This document shows, piece after piece, positions 43,035 through 51,991 of a stretch of 64,000 bases of DNA. The stretch spans positions 1,084,687-1,148,686 of the forward strand of contig CAWDZK010000001.1 in the NCBI GenBank assembly GCA_963807005.1, in the 5' to 3' direction. This DNA is from CAWDZK01 sp963807005 (GTDB lineage: Bacteria; Actinomycetota; Actinomycetes; JACCUZ01). The notes below the pieces were generated by a model that made no database searches, was not told the DNA's origin, and was given only the letters and a program-made list of their open reading frames with translations. The stretch's first letter is position 1; the number at the start of each line of letters is the position of its first letter. A program made the translations under genes and the position numbers.

Positions 43035-44019
43035 TGTGCACCCAACGACGCTGGCCCCGGACCTGCACGGCGGTCACCACGAGGATCGCCACGAACAGGA
43101 GCCAGCTGAGCGCGGAGGCCTCGCCTCCCCGCCCGTACCGGAAGGTGAGGTCGTAGATGCTGCCGACCACGACCTGGCTGGCGTCGCCAGGGCCGCCCCC
43201 GGTCATCACGTAGACCTGGTCGAAGACCTGGAAGCCGTTGATCAGCGACACGACGACGACGAAGAACGTGCTGGGGGTCAGGAGAGGGAACGTGATCCGC
43301 CAGAAGCGCTGCCAGGCGTTCGCACCGTCGACGGTCGCCGCCTCGAGCAGGTCACCCGGGACCGCTTGAAGACCCGCGAGCATGATGACCATCACGAACC
43401 CGAGGTCCTTCCACGCCGAGGCGAGGATGACCGAGGGGAGGGCCCAGCCCGGGTCGGTCCACCAGCCGGGCTGCCCGAGGTGCAGCGTCCCGAGAACGCT
43501 GTTGACCAGGCCGCCGCGCGGGTTGAGCAGCCACTTCCACACGAGCGCGACCACGACCCAGCTGGTGACGACCGGCAGGAAGTAGGCCGCCCGCAGGACG
43601 GTCCGGCCGCGCATCGCCCTGTTGAGCACCACCGCGAGACCGAGGCCACCGGCGTAGACCAGGGGGAGGTAGCCCGCCACGAAGGCCAAGGTGTGCAGGA
43701 AGACCCGGGCCGTGCCCGGATCGGCGAGCAGGCGCCGGTAGTTGTCCGCCCCGACCCAGGTCATCGGGGAGATGAGGTTCCACTGATGCAGGCTCACCCA
43801 CAGCGACGCCAGCATCGGCACCAGCGTGAAGACGAGCAGCGGAACGGCGCTGGGGAGCAGGAAGAACAGCACCCAGCCGGCGTTGCGCCAGCGGTCTCGG
43901 CGGCCACTACCGCGACGACCGCCCCTGGGGGGCCAGGTGCCGCGCGCCGCGCGCACGGGGCTCGGGACCCGACCAGGGCCGGACCGCGCGGGCGGTGCGG
44001 CAACCTCGGTGCCGCTCAC
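43027..44019 (-). CDS. Carbohydrate ABC transporter permease (MalF type)
   Basis: 330 residues from GTG 44019. A basic, glycine/proline-rich cytosolic N terminus of about 50 residues precedes six helices. The EAA loop reads VPGDLLEAATVDGANAWQRFWRITFPLLTPSTFFVVVVS, and NGFQVFDQVYVMTGGGPGDASQVVVGSIYDLTF is the CUT1 MalF hallmark. It forms the sugar channel with the MalG-type partner. The start overlaps the ROK regulator stop by 4 bp. Upstream in-frame codons overlap the ROK gene and are not used. Confidence 0.88.
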   Translation of the reverse strand: MSGTEVAAPPARSGPGRVPSPVRAARGTWPPRGGRRGSGRRDRWRNAGWVLFFLLPSAVPLLVFTLVPMLASLWVSLHQWNLISPMTWVGADNYRRLLADPGTARVFLHTLAFVAGYLPLVYAGGLGLAVVLNRAMRGRTVLRAAYFLPVVTSWVVVALVWKWLLNPRGGLVNSVLGTLHLGQPGWWTDPGWALPSVILASAWKDLGFVMVIMLAGLQAVPGDLLEAATVDGANAWQRFWRITFPLLTPSTFFVVVVSLINGFQVFDQVYVMTGGGPGDASQVVVGSIYDLTFRYGRGGEASALSWLLFVAILVVTAVQVRGQRRWVHSD

Positions 44020-45209
44020 GTGACGGCGACCAGCGGGGTCTTCTGCAGCCGGGCCCGGACCAGCCGGGCCTGCTCGCCACCGGCCGCAGCGTCGAACGGC
44101 GCTGCAAGCACGAGGGAGGCGGCACCCAGTGCCCAGCTGTCCTCTGTCCAGGTCTCGACGACGACCGGGAGGTCGCGGCGGGCAGGCATCAGATAGCGGC
44201 GCAGCGCGGCGTCGAACCCCGGCTGCCAGAACTGCCAGGCGTCGATGCCCTCGCCGAGCAGGACGACCGTCTCCGGGTCGAGGACGTGCACGACACCGCA
44301 CAGCGCCCGGCCGAGCAGGTCACCCGCCTCGCGGTAGATGGCCACCGCCCGCTCATCTCCGGCGAACGCCGCTCGCAGCAACGTGCGAGACGTGCCACGA
44401 GGCCCGATGACGCCCTGCTCAACCGCCTGGCGGAGCAGGGCGGGCTCGCCGACGTACCCCTCGAGGCACCCCCGCGACCCGCACCCGCACAGTGGACCGT
44501 CCGGCAGGACCGGAACGTGGCCGAGCTCGCCGGCGCCCCCTGCCGCGCCCCGGTAGACGGAGCCGTCGATGACGATGCCACAGCCCACGCCGCGCCCGAT
44601 GGTCACCACGAAGTAGGAGGACAGCTCGCGTCCTACGCCGTAGAGCCGCTCGGCCGCCGCGAGAGTGTTGACGTCGTTGTCCACCAGCACCGGGACGTCG
44701 AGGGACGCGCGCAGCGCCGGCCCGACCGGGACGCGGCTCCAGCCGATGGTCGGCGCATCGACCACGCCCGAGGCCAGGGAGTCGACCGAGCCGGGGACGC
44801 CGACACCGATGCCGAGGATGGTCGTCTCCTGACCGGCGATCGCGGAGGCGAGGATCTCGACCAGCGTGTCGAGCGCGGCGTCGGCGCGCGGGCGGAACGG
44901 GTGGGTGGTCGAGCGACGCACAGATCCGTCCAAGCCGGCCTCGACGACGACGACGTGGTCGGCGGTCACCTTGGCGCCCACGACCGCTCCGGCCGACTCG
45001 ACCAGCCCGATCAGGCGGGCCGGCCGGCCGCCCTGCGACGGGACGAGATCGAGCTCCTCCACCAGGCCTCTGGCCAGCAGGTTCTTGGTGATCTGGGTGA
45101 GGGTGGCCGCGCTGACCCCCAGCGCGCGGGCCAGATCCGTCCGCGAGCTCGGACCGCGGGTGCCGAGCAGTCCCAGGACCGCGGACGGCACCAGGTCCCC
45201 TCGCCACAC
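44016..45209 (-). CDS. ROK-family transcriptional regulator of the alpha-glucoside operon
   Basis: 397 residues. The N-terminal winged helix-turn-helix is GPSSRTDLARALGVSAATLTQITKNLLARGLVEE (about residues 19-52). The ROK sugar-kinase fold contains GIGVGVPGSVDS, the sugar-binding H-x-x-G region AGELGHVPV and the zinc loop CGCGSRGCLEGYVG. NagC/XylR-type ROK proteins repress sugar genes until a sugar is bound. It is the first gene of the operon it probably controls. AAGGAG (minus strand) lies seven bases before the GTG start. Confidence 0.88.
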   Translation of the reverse strand: MWRGDLVPSAVLGLLGTRGPSSRTDLARALGVSAATLTQITKNLLARGLVEELDLVPSQGGRPARLIGLVESAGAVVGAKVTADHVVVVEAGLDGSVRRSTTHPFRPRADAALDTLVEILASAIAGQETTILGIGVGVPGSVDSLASGVVDAPTIGWSRVPVGPALRASLDVPVLVDNDVNTLAAAERLYGVGRELSSYFVVTIGRGVGCGIVIDGSVYRGAAGGAGELGHVPVLPDGPLCGCGSRGCLEGYVGEPALLRQAVEQGVIGPRGTSRTLLRAAFAGDERAVAIYREAGDLLGRALCGVVHVLDPETVVLLGEGIDAWQFWQPGFDAALRRYLMPARRDLPVVVETWTEDSWALGAASLVLAAPFDAAAGGEQARLVRARLQKTPLVAVT

Positions 45210-45216
45210 AGCAGGC

Positions 45217-45255
45217 TCCTTACTTCGACAGTAAATTTAGTGGTGAAGTTAGTGA
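45217..45255 (-). promoter_or_regulatory. AT-rich promoter/operator of the ROK-led sugar operon
   Basis: A conspicuously AT-rich island in very GC-rich DNA. It contains TAAATTTA (45232-45239, a perfect palindrome), TACTTCGACAGTA (45221-45233) and two direct TTAGTG copies (45237-45242 and 45249-45254). ROK regulators typically bind paired TTA/TAA half-sites, so autoregulation here is likely. Confidence 0.6.
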
Positions 45256-45294
45256 TCCATGGGCAGGTCGTCAAGGGATCCGGCCGACCTGTCT

Positions 45295-45307
45295 CGGGCG
45301 TAACCGG
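45295..45307. repeat. 13-bp direct repeat, right boundary of the glucan operon
   Basis: CGGGCGTAACCGG, identical and in the same orientation as at 37337-37349. It lies between the operon promoter and hflX. Confidence 0.55.
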
Positions 45308-45345
45308 CGCGACGAAGCGGTGCCAGGCGTGTCACCCTGGTGGGG

Positions 45346-46824
45346 ATGACCTCCGCCTTCGACGACCCGGACCCCGCGGTGCCTGAGCAGCTCGACGACG
45401 AGCGCCCCGCACCGCTCTACACCTCCGACCCGCGCGACCACGACGGCGAGCAGCTGGACCGTGCCGACCGGCAGGCGCTGCGCCGGGTCGCCGGCCTGTC
45501 CACCGAGCTGCAGGACGTCACCGAGGTCGAGTACCGCCAGCTGCGCCTCGAGCGGGTCGTGCTCATCGGGGTGTGGACCGAGGGGTCCTCGCAGGAGGCG
45601 GAGAACTCGCTGGCCGAGCTTGCCGCGCTGGCCGAGACCGCGGGGTCGCGGGTACTCGAAGCCCTCATCCAGCGCCGAGACCGGCCCGACCCGGCGACCT
45701 TCGTCGGCTCGGGCAAGGCGCGCGAGCTGCGCGACATCGTCGTCTCGACCGGTGCCGACACCGTCATCTGCGACGGCGAGCTGACGCCGGGCCAGCTCAG
45801 CCAGCTCGAGGCCGTCGTGAAGGTGAAGGTCGTCGACCGGACGGCGCTGATCCTCGACATCTTCGCCCAGCACGCGAGCAGCCGAGAGGGCAAGGCGCAG
45901 GTGTCCCTGGCGCAGATGGAGTACATGCTCCCGAGGCTGCGCGGGTGGGGGCAGTCGATGTCCCGCCAGGCCGGCGGCGCCGGTGGGTCGGCGTCCGGCG
46001 GCGTGGGCACCCGGGGACCCGGCGAGACCAAGATCGAGACCGACCGTCGACGGATCCGGACCCGGATGGCCAAGCTCCGGCGTGAGATCACCGCGATGAA
46101 GGTCGCACGCGACACCAAGCGCAAGGAGCGCAAGCGGCGCGAGGTGCCGTCGGTCGCCATCGCCGGCTACACCAACGCCGGCAAGTCCTCGCTGCTCAAC
46201 CGGCTCACCGATGCCGGCGTGCTCGTCGAGAACGCGCTGTTCGCCACGCTCGACCCGACGGTGCGCCGCGCACAGACCCCGGACGGCCGCGACTACACCC
46301 TGGTCGACACCGTCGGGTTCGTCCGGCACCTGCCCCACCAGCTGGTCGAGGCGTTCCGCTCGACACTGGAGGAGGTGGCCGAGGCCGACCTGATCCTGCA
46401 CGTGGTCGACGGCTCGGACGCCGACCCGGAGTCCCAGCTGGCCGCGGTCCGTGCGGTGCTCGCCGACGTCGACGCCCAGGACGTGCCCGAGCTGGTCGTG
46501 ATCAACAAGGCCGACGTCGCCGACCCACTGGTCATCGACCGGCTGCGGCGGCGGGAGAAGCACTGCGTCGTCGTGTCGGCGCGGACCGGTGCCGGCATGG
46601 ACCAGCTCGCCCTGCTCCTGGCCCGCGAGCTGCCGCGGCCCTCCGTGCCGGTCGACGTCCTGCTGCCGTATGACCGGGGGGACCTGGTCTCCCGGGTGCA
46701 CGACGAGGGCGAGCTGCTCGAGCAGGACCACGGGGCCGACGGCACCCGGGTCCGGGCGCTGGTGCCCGCGGCCCTCGCGGGCGAGCTGGCGGCGTACGAC
46801 CGCAGCACCGCGCCCACCGGCTGA
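45346..46824 (+). CDS. hflX: GTPase HflX
   Basis: 492 residues from ATG 45346 (GTG at 45340 is in frame). The N-terminal HflX domain has VGSGKARELRDIVVSTGADTVICDGELTPGQL and the linker GTRGPGETKIETDRRRIRTR. The G domain has GYTNAGKSSLLNRL, LDPTVRRAQ, DTVGFVRHLPHQLVEAFRSTLEEVAEADL and NKAD. HflX splits stalled or heat-damaged ribosomes. CACCCT (45333-45338) lies seven bases before the ATG. Normally hflX follows dapF directly. Confidence 0.95.
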   Translation: MTSAFDDPDPAVPEQLDDERPAPLYTSDPRDHDGEQLDRADRQALRRVAGLSTELQDVTEVEYRQLRLERVVLIGVWTEGSSQEAENSLAELAALAETAGSRVLEALIQRRDRPDPATFVGSGKARELRDIVVSTGADTVICDGELTPGQLSQLEAVVKVKVVDRTALILDIFAQHASSREGKAQVSLAQMEYMLPRLRGWGQSMSRQAGGAGGSASGGVGTRGPGETKIETDRRRIRTRMAKLRREITAMKVARDTKRKERKRREVPSVAIAGYTNAGKSSLLNRLTDAGVLVENALFATLDPTVRRAQTPDGRDYTLVDTVGFVRHLPHQLVEAFRSTLEEVAEADLILHVVDGSDADPESQLAAVRAVLADVDAQDVPELVVINKADVADPLVIDRLRRREKHCVVVSARTGAGMDQLALLLARELPRPSVPVDVLLPYDRGDLVSRVHDEGELLEQDHGADGTRVRALVPAALAGELAAYDRSTAPTG

Positions 46825-46926
46825 CCGCGCCGCGCGCGGGGAACCCTCCCTAACCGGTCCTTTTCGGGCGACGTTGCAGCCGTTCGTGGGATTCACCCCG
46901 GCCCCGTCCGTACCGATGTCCAGGAC

Positions 46927-49686
46927 ATGACGAGCCCGACCCGCGCCCGGTGGGTGGTGCGGGCCGTCGGTCTGGTGCTGCTCGCGCTCGGGGCCGCGGC
47001 CGCCATCGCCGTGCCCGCCGGCCGCGGGGTCTCCGTCGCGGGCGCCGCCGGCGGCCTGCCGGTGGTCGTAGCGGGCGGGCTTGCCCTGCTGGCCCTCGCC
47101 CGCCGGACCCGGGCCGCCTCCGGCCGGGAGCGCTGGGCCTGGCTGCTGCTGGCGGCGGCGTGCCCGGGCCAGGCGGCGTGGGTACTGCTCTCGCGTCCAG
47201 GCCATGGCGGCGCCGCCGACCTGTCGACCCATCTCGTCCTCGCCGCGATGGTCGCCGGGGCACTGTGGCTGCTGCCGGCGTCCCCGGACCGGACCGGCGC
47301 GCTGCGCACCGCGCTGGACGCAGCAGCCGCGGGACTCGCGTTGGCCGTGCCTGCGGCGCAGCTCGTGCTGCCGCCCCGTCTCGGCGGCGTGCTGCAGCAC
47401 GCCGACACCCTGATGCACCCGCTGGCCGACGTGCTGCTCGCCACGGTCGCGATCGCGGTGATCTCCCGGTCCCGTCGGACGGGCGGGCTGGCGGTGCGCC
47501 CGGTGGTGGCGTTGACCCTGGGCACCGTCCTGATCGCCCTGAGCGACCTGCTCGAGCGGGACGGCGCAGCCCGCCCGGAGGTGCTCGCGCTGGTCTGCAT
47601 CGGGCTCGCGCTCTGGGGGTTCGGCGCCTGGCTCCCCGGCGACGGACCCGAGACCGACGTCGAGATGCTGTGGCGCGAGCGGATCGCCGTGCTCGTACCG
47701 CTCGCACCGGTGTCCGGCGCAGCCGCGCTGCTGCTGGCGGCCACCGTGCTGCACGAGCCCATCGGCCCGGCCGCTCTGACCTGCTCGATGCTGCTGGCGG
47801 CAACCCTGGTCACCGGCGGCGTGCTGGCCCGGCTGGACCACCTGTCCACCGAGCGGCTGCTCGACGATCTCGTCCTGAAGCGCACCGTCAGCATCGGCAG
47901 CCGGGAGAAGTGGTTCCGCGCGCTGGTGCAGAACTCCTCCGACGTCATCACCGTCGTGGACGTCCGCGGCACGATCCGCTACCTCACCCCGTCGGTCACC
48001 CAGATCCTCGGCCACGACCCGCGCCAGCTGCTCGGAACCCGGTTCAGCACCCTGCTGCGCCCGGGCGACGGCCGGCGCCTCGACGCGGCCCTCGCCTCCG
48101 CCGCACGTAGCCCAGGTCGCGCGATCACCCTGGAGTTCCCGATCTGGAGCGCTTCCGGGGCGTGGCAGGACACCGAGACGACGGTCACCTCGCTGGTCCA
48201 CGACCCCGACATCCGCGGGCTCGTGCTGAACACCCGCGACGTGTCCGAGCGGCGCCGGCTGGAGGAGCAGCTCACCCAGCAGGCCTACTCCGACGGGCTC
48301 ACCGGCCTGGCGAACCGGTCCCTGTTCCGCTCGAAGGTCGAGGACGCTCTCGTCGTCGCCCTGGGCAGCGGCGAGGTCGCAGTCCTCTTCCTGGACCTGG
48401 ACGGCTTCAAGGCCGTCAACGACGCGCAAGGACACCACATCGGCGACCAGGTGCTGGGCATCGTGGCGCGAAGGCTGTCCAGCTCGGTCCGTCCCGGCGA
48501 TGTCGTCGCGCGGCTGGGCGGCGACGAGTTCGCGATCCTGGTCACCGGCCGGGACGCCGAGAGCGGAGCGGTCGGGGCCGCCGAGCGGGTCCGCCGGGCT
48601 CTGGCCGCGCCGTTCGTCGTCGACGGGCGCGAGCTGCTGCTCGGTGCCTCGACCGGGATCGCGGTAAGCGACGACGGCGACGAGACCGCCGACCAGCTGT
48701 TGCGCAACGCCGACCTGGCGATGTACCGCGCCAAGAGCCACCGCGACCAGTCCTTCGTGCGCTTCGAGGCCGCGATGCACGACGCGCTGATGGCCCGGAT
48801 GACGGCGGAGTCGGACCTGCGGCTGGCGGTCGCCGGCGGCGACCTGGTCCTGTACTTCCAGCCGGTGGTCGAGCTCACCACGAGCCGCATCGTCGGGGTG
48901 GAGGCGCTGGTGCGCTGGCGGCACCACGAGCGGGGCCTCATCTCGCCGGGGGACTTCATCGACCTCGCCGAGGAGACCGGCCTGGTGAACGAGATCGGTC
49001 GATGGGCCCTGGAGGAGAGCTGCCGACAGGGTGTCCGGTGGCAGCGCTACGCGGCGCCCGGCGAGCTGTTCAAGGTCGCCGTGAACGTCTCCGCGCGGCA
49101 GCTGGACGCCGGTCTGCCCCGTCAGGTGCGCGACGTCCTCGCGGCCACCGGGATGCCGGGGCCGGCGCTCACCCTGGAGATGACCGAGAGCGTCCTGATG
49201 GAGCGCACCGACGAGATGGTCGACCTGCTCCACCGGATGAAGACGCTCGGCCTGCGCCTGGCCGTCGACGACTTCGGCACCGGGTACTCCTCGCTGTCCT
49301 ACCTCTCGCGGTTCCCGGTCGACATCCTCAAGATCGACCAGTCGTTCGTGCAGCACCTCAGTGGCGGCGGCGGGCAGAGCGCGCTGGTGCACACCATCGT
49401 GCGGCTCGGGGAGTCGCTGGGACTGGACACCGTGGCGGAGGGCATCGAGACCGTGGACCAGCGCGACGCCCTGACCGCGATGGGCTGCACGTTCGGCCAG
49501 GGCTACCTGTTCGCGCACCCGCTGCCGGTCGAGAAGCTGGACGCCCTGCTCGAGGAGCAGGCTGCCACCGATGCCGCCGCCGACACCGCTGTCGACACCG
49601 CTGTCGGCACCGCTGTCGGCACCGCTGTCGGCACCGCTGTCGGCACCGCTGTCGACACGGCACCGGCCGAGCTCACCGCGTCCTGA
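46927..49686 (+). CDS. Membrane GGDEF-EAL cyclic-di-GMP protein with PAS domain
   Basis: 919 residues. About nine hydrophobic helices fill residues 1-310. A PAS domain (KWFRALVQNSSDVITVVDVRGTIRYLT) follows at about 325-435. The GGDEF domain (RLGGDEFAIL near 528) has an intact active site and an RxxD inhibitory site (RPGD, five residues upstream). The EAL domain (IVGVEALVRW near 657; DDFGTGYSSLSYL) looks catalytically complete. It could therefore both make and degrade c-di-GMP in response to a membrane or PAS signal. The C terminus ends in a six-fold (D/G)TAV repeat. The ATG lies about 100 bp after hflX. Confidence 0.9.
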   Translation: MTSPTRARWVVRAVGLVLLALGAAAAIAVPAGRGVSVAGAAGGLPVVVAGGLALLALARRTRAASGRERWAWLLLAAACPGQAAWVLLSRPGHGGAADLSTHLVLAAMVAGALWLLPASPDRTGALRTALDAAAAGLALAVPAAQLVLPPRLGGVLQHADTLMHPLADVLLATVAIAVISRSRRTGGLAVRPVVALTLGTVLIALSDLLERDGAARPEVLALVCIGLALWGFGAWLPGDGPETDVEMLWRERIAVLVPLAPVSGAAALLLAATVLHEPIGPAALTCSMLLAATLVTGGVLARLDHLSTERLLDDLVLKRTVSIGSREKWFRALVQNSSDVITVVDVRGTIRYLTPSVTQILGHDPRQLLGTRFSTLLRPGDGRRLDAALASAARSPGRAITLEFPIWSASGAWQDTETTVTSLVHDPDIRGLVLNTRDVSERRRLEEQLTQQAYSDGLTGLANRSLFRSKVEDALVVALGSGEVAVLFLDLDGFKAVNDAQGHHIGDQVLGIVARRLSSSVRPGDVVARLGGDEFAILVTGRDAESGAVGAAERVRRALAAPFVVDGRELLLGASTGIAVSDDGDETADQLLRNADLAMYRAKSHRDQSFVRFEAAMHDALMARMTAESDLRLAVAGGDLVLYFQPVVELTTSRIVGVEALVRWRHHERGLISPGDFIDLAEETGLVNEIGRWALEESCRQGVRWQRYAAPGELFKVAVNVSARQLDAGLPRQVRDVLAATGMPGPALTLEMTESVLMERTDEMVDLLHRMKTLGLRLAVDDFGTGYSSLSYLSRFPVDILKIDQSFVQHLSGGGGQSALVHTIVRLGESLGLDTVAEGIETVDQRDALTAMGCTFGQGYLFAHPLPVEKLDALLEEQAATDAAADTAVDTAVGTAVGTAVGTAVGTAVDTAPAELTAS
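49582..49653 (+). repeat. 12-bp in-frame minisatellite at the 3' end of the GGDEF-EAL gene
   Basis: Six tandem units, two GACACCGCTGTC followed by four GGCACCGCTGTC, encode DTAV/GTAV repeats after the EAL domain. The four identical units make copy number likely to vary between strains. Confidence 0.85.
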
Positions 49687-49763
49687 CCTTCGCTGCCCGG
49701 TCGGGACGTCGCGGCGCGTGCCGGCGGTCCGCTCCCGCGCAACGACCCGCTGGCTGGCCGGCC

Positions 49764-49840
49764 GGCACCAACGACGGCGAAACCAGCCTGTCGGCCGGCC
49801 TCGCGGGCCCGCGGCGGCTGTTCTGCCGTCGTCGGTGCTC
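49764..49840. repeat. Dispersed palindromic element, family 1, copy e
   Basis: The arm at 49764-49788 (GGCACCAACGACGGCGAAAC...) pairs with 49816-49840 (GGCTGTTCTGCCGTCGTCGG...), 25 bp with a few mismatches. It lies between the GGDEF-EAL gene and dinG, both on the plus strand. Confidence 0.78.
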
Positions 49841-49920
49841 ACGACGGCTGGCCCCACCGGGCCGGGTCCGAGCCGCCGCTGGCAGTGGACGGGGCACGTC
49901 CGGGACCCGGCGCTCGTCGG

Positions 49921-49932
49921 TAGCCTCCTGAG
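49921..49932 (+). promoter_or_regulatory. Leaderless -10 element for dinG
   Basis: TAGCCT (49921-49926) is followed by CCTGAG and then GTG 49933. Confidence 0.55.
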
Positions 49933-51915
49933 GTGACCGACCCAGAGCCCGCCGACACCGCACCGGCGGCGTCGACGGACGACGACGGCCCGTCCGTGCG
50001 GGACCTCCTCGCCGCCGCGGTCGAGGCCCTCGGGGGCGCCGAGCGGCCGGGCCAGGTGCAGATGGCCGAGGAGGTGGCCGCGGCGATGGCCGAGGGCCGG
50101 CACCTGCTCGTGCAGGCCGGCACCGGCACCGGCAAGTCGCTCGCCTACCTGGTCCCGGCGCTGCTGCACCAGGACCGGGTGGTGGTCGCCACCGCCACCA
50201 TCGCGCTCCAGCAGCAGGTGGTCGACCGGGACCTGCCCGCGCTGGTCGACGCCGCCGCGCCGCTGCTGGGCCGGCGGCCGACGTACGCGATCCTCAAGGG
50301 CCGGGCCAACTACGTGTGCCGGAACAAGGTCCTCGGCGGCATGCCGGACGACGACCAGGACGGGCTGTTCGACCCGTCGCCCACCACCGCGCTCGGTCGG
50401 GACGTCGTGCGGCTGCGCGGGTGGGTCGACGACACCGAGACCGGTGACCGGGACGAGCTCGACCCCGGTGTCTCGGACCGGGCCTGGCGGCAGGTGAGCG
50501 TCTCGGCGCGGGAGTGCCTGGGGGCGCAGAAGTGCCCGCACGGTGCCGACTGCTTCGCCGAGCTGTCCCGGGAGCGGGCGGCCGCCGCGGACGTCGTCGT
50601 CACCAACCACGCCATGCTGGCGATCGACGCGCTGGAGAGCTTCAGCGTGCTCCCCGAGCACGACGTGGTCGTCGTCGACGAGGGGCACGAGCTGGTCGAC
50701 CGGGTCACCGGGGTCGCCACCGACGAGCTGACCCCCACCCTGGTGCAGCGGGCCGCGGCGCGGTCCCGCCGCCTGGTCGACGACACCGACGACCTGGCCG
50801 ACGCCGCCGAGACACTCGAGCTGGCGCTGGCCGCGGTGCCCGACGGCCGGGTCGTCGACCTGCCCGAGGAGCTCGCCACCGCCGTCGCCCTGGTCCGCGA
50901 CGCCGCGCGGGCCGTGGTCTCCGAGCTGACGCGGGTCAAGGGCGCCGACGACGGCGCCCGCCGGTTCGCGCTCGCCGCGACCGGCGCGGTGCACGAGACG
51001 GCCGAGCGGGTCGCGGCGCACTCGCCGTACGACGTCACCTGGGTGTCGCACGACCAGCGCCGCGGGCCGGTGCTCAAGGTCGCCCCGCTGTCGGTCAACG
51101 GGCTGCTGCGCGAGGCGCTGTTCGCCGATCGGTCGGTGGTGCTCACCAGCGCGACCCTGGAGCTCGGGGGGTCGTTCGATGCGATCGCCCGGCAGGTCGG
51201 GCTCACCGGCGACGACGCACCGGAGTGGACCGGGCTGGACGTCGGGTCGCCGTTCGACTACCCGCGGCAGGCGATCCTCTACGTCGCGCGCCGGCTGCCG
51301 CCGCCGGGCCGCGACGGCGCCTCGCCCGCGGCCGTGGACGAGCTGGCCACGCTGGTCGAGGCTGCGGGCGGCCGGACGCTGGGGCTGTTCTCGTCGATGC
51401 GCGCGGCCGAGGCCGCAGCGGCCGAGATGCGGGAGCGGCTGGACGTCCCGGTGCTGTGCCAGGGGGACGACCGCACCGCCGCGCTGGTGGCGGCGTTCGC
51501 GGCCGACGAGCCGACCTGCCTGTTCGGCACCCTCTCCCTCTGGCAGGGGGTCGACGTGCCCGGCGACGCCTGCCGGCTCGTCGTCATCGACCGGATCCCG
51601 TTCCCGCGGCCCGACGACCCGCTGATGTCGGCCCGCGCCCAGGCCGTCGAGGCGGCCGGAGGTAACGGTTTCGTCACGGTCTCGGCCACCCACGCCGCGC
51701 TCCGGCTGGCCCAGGGCGCCGGCCGGCTGGTCCGCCGGTCGAGCGACCGGGGGGTGGTCGCGGTGCTCGACTCCCGGCTGGCGACCGCCCGATATGCCGG
51801 GTTCCTACGCTCGTCGCTGCCGCCGTTCTGGTTCACGACCGACCACGACACCGCCGTCGGCGCGCTGCGTCGGCTGGACGCACCGGACGTTCGCCCCGCG
51901 GCCACCCCGGGGTGA
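49933..51915 (+). CDS. dinG: DinG/XPD-like ATP-dependent DNA helicase
   Basis: 660 residues. Motif I AGTGTGKSLAYLVPALL lies near residue 63, motif Ia ATATIALQQQVV follows, and the iron-sulfur cysteines are in ANYVCRNKV, ARECLGAQKCPHGADCF. The DEGH box is VVVVDEGHELVD, and C-terminal motifs include SATLELGGSFDAIARQVGL and LWQGVDVPGDACRLVVIDRIPF. The enzyme unwinds 5'-3' and resolves D-loops and R-loops. In E. coli dinG is an SOS gene; no LexA box is visible before this copy, which has a leaderless promoter. Confidence 0.92.
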   Translation: MTDPEPADTAPAASTDDDGPSVRDLLAAAVEALGGAERPGQVQMAEEVAAAMAEGRHLLVQAGTGTGKSLAYLVPALLHQDRVVVATATIALQQQVVDRDLPALVDAAAPLLGRRPTYAILKGRANYVCRNKVLGGMPDDDQDGLFDPSPTTALGRDVVRLRGWVDDTETGDRDELDPGVSDRAWRQVSVSARECLGAQKCPHGADCFAELSRERAAAADVVVTNHAMLAIDALESFSVLPEHDVVVVDEGHELVDRVTGVATDELTPTLVQRAAARSRRLVDDTDDLADAAETLELALAAVPDGRVVDLPEELATAVALVRDAARAVVSELTRVKGADDGARRFALAATGAVHETAERVAAHSPYDVTWVSHDQRRGPVLKVAPLSVNGLLREALFADRSVVLTSATLELGGSFDAIARQVGLTGDDAPEWTGLDVGSPFDYPRQAILYVARRLPPPGRDGASPAAVDELATLVEAAGGRTLGLFSSMRAAEAAAAEMRERLDVPVLCQGDDRTAALVAAFAADEPTCLFGTLSLWQGVDVPGDACRLVVIDRIPFPRPDDPLMSARAQAVEAAGGNGFVTVSATHAALRLAQGAGRLVRRSSDRGVVAVLDSRLATARYAGFLRSSLPPFWFTTDHDTAVGALRRLDAPDVRPAATPG

Positions 51916-51991
51916 ACTGAGGGCCTCCCCATCTGACAGCTCCGGGTCTAGGGTGCCCGGATCCCGTCATCTGCAGACAAGGACACGATCC

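Noticed and set aside
45271..51693. A 2140-codon open frame on the minus strand opposite hflX, the GGDEF-EAL gene and dinG
   Set aside because: Composition is arginine/glutamine/valine-rich nonsense with no domains, and it lies antisense to three clearly recognisable genes. Long antisense frames are a GC-bias artefact.
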